Made by a program: the position numbers and the translations under genes. A model generated the notes under the pieces. It was given only the letters and a program-made list of their open reading frames with translations. It was not told where the DNA came from and did not search any database. Shown here in pieces: positions 44,755 through 52,646 of a stretch of DNA of 64,000 bases. The stretch is from CAWEDP01 sp963807925 (GTDB lineage: Bacteria > Acidobacteriota > Vicinamibacteria > Vicinamibacterales > CAVVIG01): the NCBI GenBank assembly GCA_963807925.1, contig CAWEDP010000002.1:2976001-3040000 (forward strand). Reading direction: 5' to 3'. Each line of letters begins with the position of its first letter. The stretch's first letter is position 1.

Positions 44755-45075
44755 ATGGATGTCATGGTCGTCCTGACCCGAAAGCGCATCATCGCGGCAT
44801 ACGCGGTCGCCGTCGCGACCGACGTGCTGCAGCTCGTCCTCGGGCCTGTCGGATGGATGCTGCCGGACGAGACGCTCGACGTCGCGGCAATGATTGCGAC
44901 GTCGTGGCTCGTCGGCTTTCACCCGCTGCTGCTGCCGACGCTCGTCCTCGAGCTGTTTCCGGTCGCGGATCTGCTGCCCACCTGGACCGGCTGCGTGGCC
45001 CTGGTGATCGCCATCCGGAAGCGACAGCAGATCGACCCGCCGCCACCCTCCTCCGGGACCGTGATCGACGTCTGA
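44755..45075 (+). CDS. Small membrane protein, unknown
   Basis: This 106-residue protein has three hydrophobic stretches (IIAAYAVAVATDVLQLVLG, DVAAMIATSWLVGFHPLLL, FPVADLLPTWTGCVALVIAI) and a polar proline-rich tail. It follows the previous gene by 24 bp on the same strand. The pattern matches a widespread small conserved membrane protein, but no function is known to me. A strong terminator lies 80 bp downstream. Confidence 0.65.
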   Translation: MDVMVVLTRKRIIAAYAVAVATDVLQLVLGPVGWMLPDETLDVAAMIATSWLVGFHPLLLPTLVLELFPVADLLPTWTGCVALVIAIRKRQQIDPPPPSSGTVIDV

Positions 45076-45154
45076 TCGTGACGGCGGCTGCGGCGCTGCT
45101 GTCGGATCGGACCGGGAATCCGCTGGAGCGCACGCGCCGGCGTGCGCCGTACAA

Positions 45155-45189
45155 AAAAAGGGGAACGCCAGGAGGGCCTTCCCCTTTTT
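45155..45189. terminator. Bidirectional Rho-independent terminator
   Basis: AAAAAGGGGAA at 45155-45165 pairs perfectly with TTCCCCTTTTT at 45179-45189 across a 13-nt loop, with A-rich and T-rich flanks on the two sides. It lies between the plus-strand membrane protein gene and the minus-strand receptor gene, so it serves both. Confidence 0.85.
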
Positions 45190-45209
45190 CCGTCAACCGA
45201 CGCGCCCGT

Positions 45210-48200
45210 TCAGAACTCGAATTTCACGCTGAACTGACCCTGCAGGCCGGACTGCCACAGATCCGCCTGACCGTACCTGGGATCGTAGGACGACGCGCCC
45301 CCGGGAGTGGCGAGAAGGAGTGCGTTGTAGTCGTAGCCTGCTGCGAGGTTGACCTGCGACAGATCCATTTCGTACTGCGAGATGGCGGAGCCGCCGCCCG
45401 GAGCACCCTTGTTCAGGAAGTTGAAGATGTGCGTCGCGGTCTTCTGATTGAACAGGTTGATGACATTCAACTCGAGACGGAGCTTCTTCCTGCCCTGCAG
45501 CGAGAGTTCGTGCGACAGGAGGAGATCGGTGCGACTCAGCACCGGCGTGCGGCCCATGTCGCCGCGTCCGTTCACGAGCACCGGTTCCAGCTGGCCGTCG
45601 ATGACGACCGTCGAAATCGGGGTGCCGCTGCCCACGTACTGGAAGAGGCCGATCTGGCTGCCGAACGGGAAGCTGTACGCGCCATACAGCTTGACCACGT
45701 GCGGCCGATCGGTCGGCAGACGCCCGAGGACGTCCAGGTTGCCGTGCGAATCCCACAACAGCGAATCGGTGTCAAAGGCCGAGTGGGAATTGCTGCCGAC
45801 GCGCGCGATGCTGCCGCCGGACTGCTGCGTCGTGCCGCCGCTGACGCCGGTGGTCGGCGTGAGGATCTCGTCGGCATCGGCGAGGCCCGTGTAATTGCCG
45901 TACAGGCGGCTGAGCGTGTAGTTGATGCTGCCGAACCAGTTCTTCGAGAACCGGCGGCTCAGACCGAGCTCGAGCGCGTCGTATTGCCGCTTCGGCCGCG
46001 GCATCGGGAAGTCGGCGGTGGCCGGGTACGCCGCGGGATAGGTCGCCGCCAATCCTTCGCCCGGGTTGCCGATCTCGTAGACGTTGTCACCGTTGATCAG
46101 CGCGCTGAAGTCCTCGATCGTCCGGCTCAGGTTGTTGTGGATGTAGCTGGCGGTCAGCACGGTCGTTGGCGTCAGCTGGTACTCCAGGCTGGCGGTGGTG
46201 CTCGTCTGGTACATCGGCTTCGTGTTCGGGTCGGTGTTCTCGAAGTTCGTTGACCGCAGATCGCGGAACCCGGTCGAGCTCCCCCAGATATCCTGGCCCG
46301 GCAGATTGGTCACGTTGAGACTGCCCAGATCGAGCGTGTCGAGCTTCCGGTAGTAGATGTGCCACAGATCGCCGCCGTACGACCCGCGGGCGATCGAGTA
46401 CTTCGTCCAGTCGAAGTACTTGCCCCAGCTCGCCGACACCTTCACCTTTCCGTCGCCGCGGACGTCGTAGGAAACGCCGAGCCTCGGCGCCAGCTTCTCG
46501 CCGAACCCGAAGTCGAACGCATCGGCCTTGATGTCGGGCCTGAACGACGGCACGACCTCGTGCTCGGTGCGGATCCCGAGGTTCAACGTGACGCGCGGCG
46601 TCATCGACCAGGTGTCCTGCACGAAGAGCGGAACGATGTTGGCGCCCACCGCGCCGCGCGTGCCGAAATCGTCCACGCGGTAATAGCCGTAGGTGCCGGT
46701 GCTCGGTCCAAGGAACGGGCTGTTGAAGATGCTGTTCCAATAGATGTAGACGTAGCCACCCGGATAGGAGACGTCGACGTCGTTGGTCGATCGGCGAAGC
46801 TCCACTCCCCCTTTCAGCTGATGCGAACCCGCAGCCGTGAACACATGGTTGTAGGTGACATTGAAGAAGCCGATCTTGGTCGTGTCGAAATTGCTGATGA
46901 TCGTCCGCGGCGTGTTCGTCGTGCCGGTCGGCCCCTGCAGATTCGCGGGGATCCTGGGGTCGAACCCGGGCAGCTGGTAGGTGTAGCTGGTGACCTGCGA
47001 GATGCCGGTGTCCTGGTACTTGTCGTAGAACAAGCCCCCCTTGACGGACAGGAAGGAGCTCGACGTCAGGAAGACGTTCACCTCGCCGCTCGCGTTGTAC
47101 TGGTCGTCGGCGAACCCCTGCGTCTTGAACGGATCGTTCGAGGCCTTCGAGCTCGTGCGGAAGTCGGTGCCCAGGCCGTTGTAGGCTCCGAGGGAACCGC
47201 TGGACCGTTGAGGCGTCGCGAGCAGGCTGCCGTTCACGATGACACGGTTCGACGAGTAGGTGAGCTTCCCGAACGCCTGCGTGAGCGTCTGGTTCTGGGT
47301 GAGCGTGCCCGGCTCCGTGCCGTTCGAGAACATGTAGTCGTTCGATCGCCGCACGACGCGAGGCGAGCCAGAGACGAAGAAGAACAGCTTGTCCTGCACG
47401 ATCGGACCGCCGAGCGACCCCCCGGGCTCGTGCCGATTGTCGCCCTGCTTCGCGTCCTGCAGATTGAACACGGTCTGGTTGTCAACCGGGCTCAGCTGAA
47501 TGCGCGGCACGGGACCGGCGCTCAGGCCGTTGCCGATGTAGTAGTAATGCCCCTCGCCGCTATACGTGTTGCCGCCTGACTTGGTGACCGCGCTGATGAC
47601 GCCCCCGAGCGCGCCGCCGTACTCCGCGTTGATGCCGCTCGTCTTCACCTGCACTTCGTCCAGGTACTCGAACACCGTGTTCTGACGAGTGCGGCCGTCA
47701 ATCAGGCTGTTGGTGAGGATGCCGTCCACCAGGAACGCGTTCTCGGCCCCGCTGGCGCCATGGACCTGGTACCCGGCCTCGATGTCGCCGGAGTTCACAC
47801 CGGGAGCGGTCAGGGCGATTCCCTGAAAGCTGCGGCTCTTGGGCAGCCGATCCAATTCCTCGGCGGTGACGTTATGCGACAACGTCACGCTCCTGAGATC
47901 GATCTGAGGAGTGGTGCCGGTGACTTCGACGGTCTCGGTCACGGCACCCGGCCGCAGTTGTGCGTTGACCGTGAACTCGCGGCCGACCAGCACCAGGACG
48001 TCGTCGAACGTCGCCTTCTGGAAGCCGGGGAGCTCCACGGTCACCTTGTACCGTCCGGGCGTCAGGTCCGGCACGCGGTACAATCCATCCATCGCGGACA
48101 CGACCGTTCGAACCGCGCCGGTCTGCTTGCTGGTCGCCGTGACCGTCGCGCCAGGGACCGCAGCGCTCTGCGTGTCGGTCACCGTCCCTGTCAGGCTGCC

Positions 48201-48284
48201 GAATCGCTCTTGTGCCGCGGCGCTCGATGTCGAGAGCGCAAACGCGAGCAGTACGGTCAAAATGGCGGCGCTTCTCCTCCGCAT
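45210..48284 (-). CDS. TonB-dependent receptor, Oar-like (third, distinct)
   Basis: This 1024-residue outer-membrane receptor is intact. A signal peptide (LTVLLAFALSTSSAAAQ) is followed by a carboxypeptidase-regulatory-like domain (SLTGTVTDTQSAAVPGATVT), a plug (AENAFLVDGILTNSLIDGR and GGVISAVTKSGGNTYSGEG) and a barrel ending KFEF. It differs clearly from the two paralogues at 6222 and 24188 and likely serves another substrate. GGGAGACGTC precedes ATG 48284; a TTG at 48299 is a less likely start. Its 3' end faces a bidirectional terminator. Confidence 0.9.
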   Translation of the reverse strand: MRRRSAAILTVLLAFALSTSSAAAQERFGSLTGTVTDTQSAAVPGATVTATSKQTGAVRTVVSAMDGLYRVPDLTPGRYKVTVELPGFQKATFDDVLVLVGREFTVNAQLRPGAVTETVEVTGTTPQIDLRSVTLSHNVTAEELDRLPKSRSFQGIALTAPGVNSGDIEAGYQVHGASGAENAFLVDGILTNSLIDGRTRQNTVFEYLDEVQVKTSGINAEYGGALGGVISAVTKSGGNTYSGEGHYYYIGNGLSAGPVPRIQLSPVDNQTVFNLQDAKQGDNRHEPGGSLGGPIVQDKLFFFVSGSPRVVRRSNDYMFSNGTEPGTLTQNQTLTQAFGKLTYSSNRVIVNGSLLATPQRSSGSLGAYNGLGTDFRTSSKASNDPFKTQGFADDQYNASGEVNVFLTSSSFLSVKGGLFYDKYQDTGISQVTSYTYQLPGFDPRIPANLQGPTGTTNTPRTIISNFDTTKIGFFNVTYNHVFTAAGSHQLKGGVELRRSTNDVDVSYPGGYVYIYWNSIFNSPFLGPSTGTYGYYRVDDFGTRGAVGANIVPLFVQDTWSMTPRVTLNLGIRTEHEVVPSFRPDIKADAFDFGFGEKLAPRLGVSYDVRGDGKVKVSASWGKYFDWTKYSIARGSYGGDLWHIYYRKLDTLDLGSLNVTNLPGQDIWGSSTGFRDLRSTNFENTDPNTKPMYQTSTTASLEYQLTPTTVLTASYIHNNLSRTIEDFSALINGDNVYEIGNPGEGLAATYPAAYPATADFPMPRPKRQYDALELGLSRRFSKNWFGSINYTLSRLYGNYTGLADADEILTPTTGVSGGTTQQSGGSIARVGSNSHSAFDTDSLLWDSHGNLDVLGRLPTDRPHVVKLYGAYSFPFGSQIGLFQYVGSGTPISTVVIDGQLEPVLVNGRGDMGRTPVLSRTDLLLSHELSLQGRKKLRLELNVINLFNQKTATHIFNFLNKGAPGGGSAISQYEMDLSQVNLAAGYDYNALLLATPGGASSYDPRYGQADLWQSGLQGQFSVKFEF

Positions 48285-48733
48285 GACGTCTCCCTTCAAG
48301 AATGTCGGTCCACGAATGCCGAGTCCGACCAGGTCAGAGACCGTTCCTCGGAGCCGTACCGGTACCAGTCGAAAGGCGCGGGCTCCCTCGATGAGTGAGT
48401 GCTGTCAGCGACACGCCGCCGTGACGCGAGCGGATTCGCCGCGTGTGGCTCACCGCTCCTCCTTCGCGGATGCGTTGATGGGCGCGAGTTGCGAACGGTG
48501 GGCCAGCCGTGTAGTCGCAGAGACAGGGGGAGGGATGAACGCTCGAAGATGCGCCGGTGACTCCCCTGGAACGACCATGGAACGTCAACGTAAAGGCCAT
48601 GATAACGCCCAATGGTCGTTCGGCCACAGCAACTGTCGTTCCGTCACCGATCCGCGCGCGTCCGTCACACCGGAAATTTGGATTCGCCAAATTTTCTCCA
48701 CCTTTAGCGGCCGTATAATGCGGAGTTCGCCGG
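48285..48733. other. 449-bp intergenic region with divergent promoters
   Basis: No convincing gene is seen. TATAAT at 48714-48719 lies 14 bp before the VWFA gene start and probably serves it, with a weak -35 near 48691. The AT-rich stretch 48671-48700 is the least GC-rich part. No promoter for the receptor on the minus strand was clear. Confidence 0.5.
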
Positions 48734-49624
48734 ATGAAGGCCTTCAACCTGTTCACCGTGCTGTGGCTGTCCTCGCAGACGGTTTTGCGGCTGGCGGGGA
48801 ATTTCCCCACATTCCTGTGCCGATATTCCGCAACCGCTGCCCATCTGGCGCAAGCAGCCCCGCCGCGAGTTGGAGCCAGCCGGACGGCGCTCGTGACCGT
48901 GGTCGATCCCCGGGGACGGTCGATCGTGGACGTGGACTCCGACGACTTCGTGGTGCGGGAAACGGGGCAGGCGCGGGACGTGCTCTCGGTGCGCGTGGCT
49001 GACTACCCGGTGGCGCTGGTGCTCGACAACGGACCGGCGAGCAGCGGCGACTTCGACGCCATCCGCGCCGCCGCGGCACGGTTCGCCCGCCGGGTCGGCG
49101 CACGGCCCCTCGCCGTCGCGATGGCAGATCCGCCGGGGCTGGCAGCAGGCTTCGACGCCGATCGCGCGACGGTGCTGACGGGCATCGAGCGGATGCGACC
49201 GGGCGGCTCGGGCGCAAGCCTCCTCGATGCCGTCGTGTCGGCCGCACGCGCGGTACAGGAGAGCGGCTCGGCGTTCTCGGCGATCGTGGTCCTGTCGGCC
49301 CACGTCGCCGGCGCGGCGCCCGCGGAGATCCTGACCCCGCTTCTCGACAGCGGAACCTCCCTCGACGCCGTGGTCAATGTGGCGGCGACGGGAGGCGGGC
49401 CGGCGGCCGCGATCCTTCGCGACGCGGCGGACCGCACCCATGGACAGTTCACGACCATCTTCTCGTCGGCGTCCTATCAGGTCGCCCTCGATCGGCTGGC
49501 GGACCGGCTGGCGCCGGAACTGATGCTGGAATATGTGGTGCCGGTCGGGTCGTCGAGCGGAAGCGACGTCCAGCTCGGAATCAGGATTCCGGGCGCGCGC
49601 GTCCTCGGGCGGGCGGTCAGGTAG
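48734..49624 (+). CDS. VWFA-related domain protein with degenerate metal site
   Basis: This 296-residue protein is of the VWFA-related type abundant in Acidobacteriota. After a signal-like N-terminus it shows TALVTVVDPRGRSIVDVDSD and FVVRETGQARDVLSVRVADY, then the A-domain. The metal motif DxSxS is replaced by LVLDNGPASS, so metal binding is doubtful. SAARAVQESGSAFSAIVVLS and LDAVVNVAATGGGPAAAILR are the later A-domain strands and helices. Partner is unknown. It follows TATAAT at 48714. Confidence 0.78.
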   Translation: MKAFNLFTVLWLSSQTVLRLAGNFPTFLCRYSATAAHLAQAAPPRVGASRTALVTVVDPRGRSIVDVDSDDFVVRETGQARDVLSVRVADYPVALVLDNGPASSGDFDAIRAAAARFARRVGARPLAVAMADPPGLAAGFDADRATVLTGIERMRPGGSGASLLDAVVSAARAVQESGSAFSAIVVLSAHVAGAAPAEILTPLLDSGTSLDAVVNVAATGGGPAAAILRDAADRTHGQFTTIFSSASYQVALDRLADRLAPELMLEYVVPVGSSSGSDVQLGIRIPGARVLGRAVR

Positions 49625-49700
49625 CGGGCACGGCACGACACGACACGACATTCGTGCACCGTGCACAGTGAGCGGCATGTGCCTTGCCCGGCCTTAGAGC

Positions 49701-50100
49701 ATGGGTGTGCGGCGCCATCAGGATCTCATTGCCTGGCAGCTCGCAGATGAACTGAAGCGCACGGTGTACGTGCTCGTTGAAGGGTCGGCGGCGAAGAGCG
49801 ACTGGAAATTCTGCGATCAGATCAGGCGGTCGGCTGCGTCAGCGCCAACCAACATTGCGGAGGGATTCGCCTATTACCGTCATACTGAGTTCGGGCGCCA
49901 TGTCCGAATCGCACGATCCGAGCTCACCGAGACCACCAGCATCTTGGCGACGCGTCGACCGCGGATTCTGGCTTCCGGCGCAAGTGATGCCGCTCCAGCG
50001 CCTGGCCGAGGACGCCAAACGCGCAACGACGGGGTTGCTGAAGTGCCTGACGACGACGGAAGCGCCCCGCAGCTGGCCGAAGCCCGACACCCGCGGTTGA
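49701..50100 (+). CDS. Four-helix-bundle protein (S23-like), frameshifted
   Basis: This is a four-helix-bundle protein of the S23/TIGR02436 type, a small family often found as inserts or solitary genes. LIAWQLADELKRTVYVLVEG, DQIRRSAASAPTNIAEGFAY and RIARSELTETTSIL are clear. After ILAT the frame changes; restoring two missing bases near 49954-49960 gives VDRGFWLPAQVMPLQRLAED and AKRATTGLLKCLTTTEAPRS to a stop at 50100, completing the family length of 133 residues. No GGTAC site is present here, unlike four other broken genes. It is convergent with atpF and followed by a repeat stretch. Confidence 0.72.
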
Positions 50101-50106
50101 CGCCCG

Positions 50107-50175
50107 GCCCGTGCACTCGGGACTCCGCACTCGGGACTCGGGACCTTGCACTCGGCACTGTGCACTCGGCACAGC
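50107..50175. repeat. Imperfect GCACTCGG(G/C)AC(T) tandem repeats
   Basis: About five to six imperfect 10-13 bp units such as GCACTCGGGACT and GCACTCGGCACT fill the spacer between the four-helix gene and the end of atpF. They look like a slippage-prone microsatellite rather than an operator or terminator. Confidence 0.6.
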
Positions 50176-50679
50176 CTAGTGCCCTCCCAACTCGACCTGC
50201 CTGAGCGCCTCCTCGATCAGCCGTTCGTTGTCTTCCTTCGTGAGATTGCGCTGAAGCAGCTTCGACGCGATCATCACCGACAGGTCGGCTGCCTCGTGGC
50301 GGATCTGCTGCAGGGCGCGGCCGGTCTCGAGCTGAATCTGGCGCTCCGCATTCCGCACGACGGTCTCGGCTTCGGCCTTGGCCTTCTGTCTCAGCTCGAT
50401 CCGCAGCCGTTCGGCGTCGCCCCGGCTCTCGGCGATGATCGCTTCGGCCTGTACGCGCGCCTCCCGCAGGATCTGCCCCGACTCCTGGTTCAGCCGTTCG
50501 AGCTCGCGCCGCGCCTGCTGCGCGTCCTCGAGCGCCCGTCTGATCGAGTCCTGCCGCTCCTGGAGCGCCTGCAGCAGCGGCCGCCAGGCAAACTTCGCCA
50601 GCAGCGCCAGCAGGACGAGGAACGTCAGGATCGTCCAGATGAATAGCCCGGGATCCGGCTGTACGAGGGGATTGTCCAT
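50176..50679 (-). CDS. atpF: ATP synthase F0 subunit b
   Basis: This is the peripheral stalk subunit b of the F-type ATP synthase, linking F0 to F1. The 167-residue protein has one N-terminal membrane helix (GLFIWTILTFLVLLALLAKF) with the conserved WRPLLQAL that follows. It then has a long charged coiled coil (RALEDAQQARRELERLNQES and later EAETVVRNAERQIQLETGRA). ATG 50679 was chosen because it begins the membrane helix at the standard distance. It lies 2 bp after atpE. It is the last atp gene here; no F1 genes follow, as the next gene is convergent. Confidence 0.9.
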   Translation of the reverse strand: MDNPLVQPDPGLFIWTILTFLVLLALLAKFAWRPLLQALQERQDSIRRALEDAQQARRELERLNQESGQILREARVQAEAIIAESRGDAERLRIELRQKAKAEAETVVRNAERQIQLETGRALQQIRHEAADLSVMIASKLLQRNLTKEDNERLIEEALRQVELGGH

Positions 50680-50681
50680 CG

Positions 50682-50912
50682 CTACCGTCCGAGAAACAGC
50701 ACCAGGAGCGCGAAGACTTCGGCCAGAATCGCGACGCCTTCGAGGAGGAAGAGCGGAAGGTTCACCGCGCCGGTGATCTTGTCGGCCGCGCCCGGCTGCC
50801 GGGCGATGCCCTCGGCCGCGGCGGCCGCGAGCCGGCCGATGCCGAGGCCGGCGCCGATCACGATCATGCCCAGCCCGAAAGGAATCGCGAAGAACTGAAC
50901 AAGCCCTGTCAT
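50682..50912 (-). CDS. atpE: ATP synthase F0 subunit c
   Basis: This is the proteolipid subunit c, forming the rotor ring that carries ions. The 76-residue hairpin has two hydrophobic helices joined by the polar loop ARQPGAADK, matching the RQP signature. The ion-carrying carboxylate is Glu58 in LFLLEGVAIL, at the position of Asp61 in E. coli. A further Glu65 lies two turns later in ILAEVFALLV. Gly-rich helix one (IGAGLGIGRLAAAAAEG) is typical. The gene lies between atpB and atpF with short spacers. Proton versus sodium use cannot be decided, though the extra glutamate is noted. Confidence 0.92.
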   Translation of the reverse strand: MTGLVQFFAIPFGLGMIVIGAGLGIGRLAAAAAEGIARQPGAADKITGAVNLPLFLLEGVAILAEVFALLVLFLGR

Positions 50913-50928
50913 GCAAAGCCTCCGTGTG

Positions 50929-51876
50929 TCAGTGATGGACGTGAATAGCCATGCCGATGAAGACCGCGGTCAGCAACGTGAAGACGTACGCCTGGATGAG
51001 GACGACCAGGATCTCGAGCGCCGACACCAGCGATGCGAGCGGCACCGAGACGGCCAGGCCGACGCCGATGCCGGCCACGGCGTGTCCGAAGAGCTCGGCG
51101 AAGAGGAACACGAACGACAGGATCGCCAGAATCGCGATGTGCCCGCCCGTCATGTTCGCCGCGAGTCGCATCGTCAGGGCGAAGGGCCGGACGAAGAGGC
51201 CGATCACCTCGATGGGAATCAGGATCACGTAGATCAAGGGAGACAGGCCGTGCGGAACGAGGTTCTTCCAGTGCTTCACGAACCCGTGCGCCTTCGAGCC
51301 GGCGACGATGATGGCGCCGAAGGTGACGGTGGCCAGCGCTGCGGTGACGTTGAAGTTGGCGGTCGCGGTCGTGCCGCCGTGGATCATGTGCTTCAAGAAC
51401 GAGTCGTCACCGGTGTGCAGCACGAAGTGATCGACGAGGGCGAGCAGGTCGAAGATCGGCACCAGCCCGATCGCGTTCGCGCAGAGGATGAACACGAAGA
51501 AGGTCAGAATCAGCGGCGTCCAGGTGTTGACCCACTGGCGGCCGACGTTGGGCAGCACGATCTGATCGCGGACGAACTCGACGACCGTCTCGAGCGCGTT
51601 CATGAAGCCGGAAGGGATTCGCTCGGCCTGCGCGAGGTACCGGCGGACCGTCCAGGTGACGACCAGCAGGATGAGCGCCGCCACGAGCCAGAGCATGAAC
51701 ACGTGCTTGGTGACGGAGAAATCGATCCCGAACACCTTGGGCAGGCGAATCAGCGGGTGCTGCAGGTTGTTCGAGACGTGCTCGATGATCGTCTCGCCGG
51801 GATTGAACTTTTCGGCAGCCGCGCCCGCCGCGTGTTCGACCTGGTCCTGCAGGTGCTCTTGAAGCGCGAACAGCAT
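50929..51876 (-). CDS. atpB: ATP synthase F0 subunit a
   Basis: This is the stator channel subunit a, which moves ions to and from the c-ring. The 315-residue protein has about six membrane helices and the essential arginine in ALTMRLAANMTGGHIAIL, within the conserved RPFALTMRLAANM block. VNTWTPLILTFFVFILCANA and GLVPIF are further family signatures. A long N-terminal segment of about 70 residues precedes helix one. Its start overlaps the stop of the upstream small gene (TGATG), and atpE begins 16 bp after its stop. Confidence 0.92.
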   Translation of the reverse strand: MLFALQEHLQDQVEHAAGAAAEKFNPGETIIEHVSNNLQHPLIRLPKVFGIDFSVTKHVFMLWLVAALILLVVTWTVRRYLAQAERIPSGFMNALETVVEFVRDQIVLPNVGRQWVNTWTPLILTFFVFILCANAIGLVPIFDLLALVDHFVLHTGDDSFLKHMIHGGTTATANFNVTAALATVTFGAIIVAGSKAHGFVKHWKNLVPHGLSPLIYVILIPIEVIGLFVRPFALTMRLAANMTGGHIAILAILSFVFLFAELFGHAVAGIGVGLAVSVPLASLVSALEILVVLIQAYVFTLLTAVFIGMAIHVHH

Positions 51877-52247
51877 CACTGTGGTTGTCGCTGGCCCGCA
51901 CTCGCCACGAGACGCCGCAGCATCAGCGCCTCGGCCAGATGCAGGCCGATGAAGAAACCGGTAAAGCTGACCACGAACGGCAGCGGCCGCAACCCGAGCA
52001 CGCCAAGCACCGCGGCGACGTAGACGCCGAACCCGATCATCTTGGCGGCGAATGCCGCCATCAGAATCGACGTCACGCCGGCCGGATTCCGGCGGAACCC
52101 CCGCTCGACGATCACCCAGGTGCCCGCGGTCTCCGCGAGCGGGGCGATCATGCCGAGCACGATCTCGCGCCCGGCGTCGCCCGACAGCAGCGTGGCCGCC
52201 GCGCAGGAGGCCAGGCTGGCCGCGACGATCGCCGCCACGAACTTCAT
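51876..52247 (-). CDS. ATP synthase subunit I-like membrane protein
   Basis: This 123-residue protein has four hydrophobic stretches (VAAIVAASLASCAAATLLS, IVLGMIAPLAETAGTWVIV, AFAAKMIGFGVYVAAVLGVL, LPFVVSFTGFFIGLHLAEAL). It sits in the AtpI position between AtpZ-like and atpB. AtpI/subunit I helps c-ring assembly in other bacteria; that role is by position and shape here, not by motif. Start ATG 52247 overlaps the AtpZ stop by four bases (ATGA), and its stop overlaps the atpB start, so all are tightly coupled. Confidence 0.72.
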   Translation of the reverse strand: MKFVAAIVAASLASCAAATLLSGDAGREIVLGMIAPLAETAGTWVIVERGFRRNPAGVTSILMAAFAAKMIGFGVYVAAVLGVLGLRPLPFVVSFTGFFIGLHLAEALMLRRLVASAGQRQPQ

Positions 52248-52489
52248 TTCTTCCAGACGGCCCGGGCCAGATCGACGAACCCGACGACCAGACCCAGCAG
52301 GAGCCCGGTGAGCAGGCACCACGGCGACGTGCCGCGCCAGGCGTCAACGGCGTACCCGACGGCGCCCAGCAGGATGATGGCGCCAATCAACGTATAGCTG
52401 GCCGCTGCCGCCGGTCCCGCCCGTGCGACATTCCTTTGAAACTGTTCCAGCGAGCGCTGCAGGTCCGGTCCGCGTTCGTCGTTGGGCAT
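52244..52489 (-). CDS. AtpZ/AtpI-type small membrane protein
   Basis: This 81-residue protein has two membrane helices (ASYTLIGAIILLGAVGYAVD and WCLLTGLLLGLVVGFVDLAR) separated by the DAWRGTSP loop, matching the AtpZ/AtpI short form that opens many atp operons. AtpZ proteins are linked to metal transport or regulation of F0 assembly in other bacteria. It is the first gene of the F0 operon; a TATACT -10 lies 46 bp upstream on the minus strand. Confidence 0.75.
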   Translation of the reverse strand: MPNDERGPDLQRSLEQFQRNVARAGPAAAASYTLIGAIILLGAVGYAVDAWRGTSPWCLLTGLLLGLVVGFVDLARAVWKK

Positions 52490-52534
52490 GCGAGCGCGCC
52501 ATTATCGCCCGACAGGCGCGCGGCCCGACTGGGG

Positions 52535-52540
52535 AGTATA
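52535..52540 (-). promoter_or_regulatory. -10 motif TATACT for F0 operon
   Basis: On the minus strand TATACT lies 46 bp upstream of the first atp gene. No consensus -35 is present at the right spacing, so confidence is modest. Confidence 0.42.
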
Positions 52541-52646
52541 GCGTACCTTGTGAAAAACTTCACCAGCCGGCCGACGCGCCCCCCGGCGCCCGTCCACCCG
52601 CCTGGAGGGTCTCCGAGCCTGACGGATCACCCGGGCGAAACGCGCG

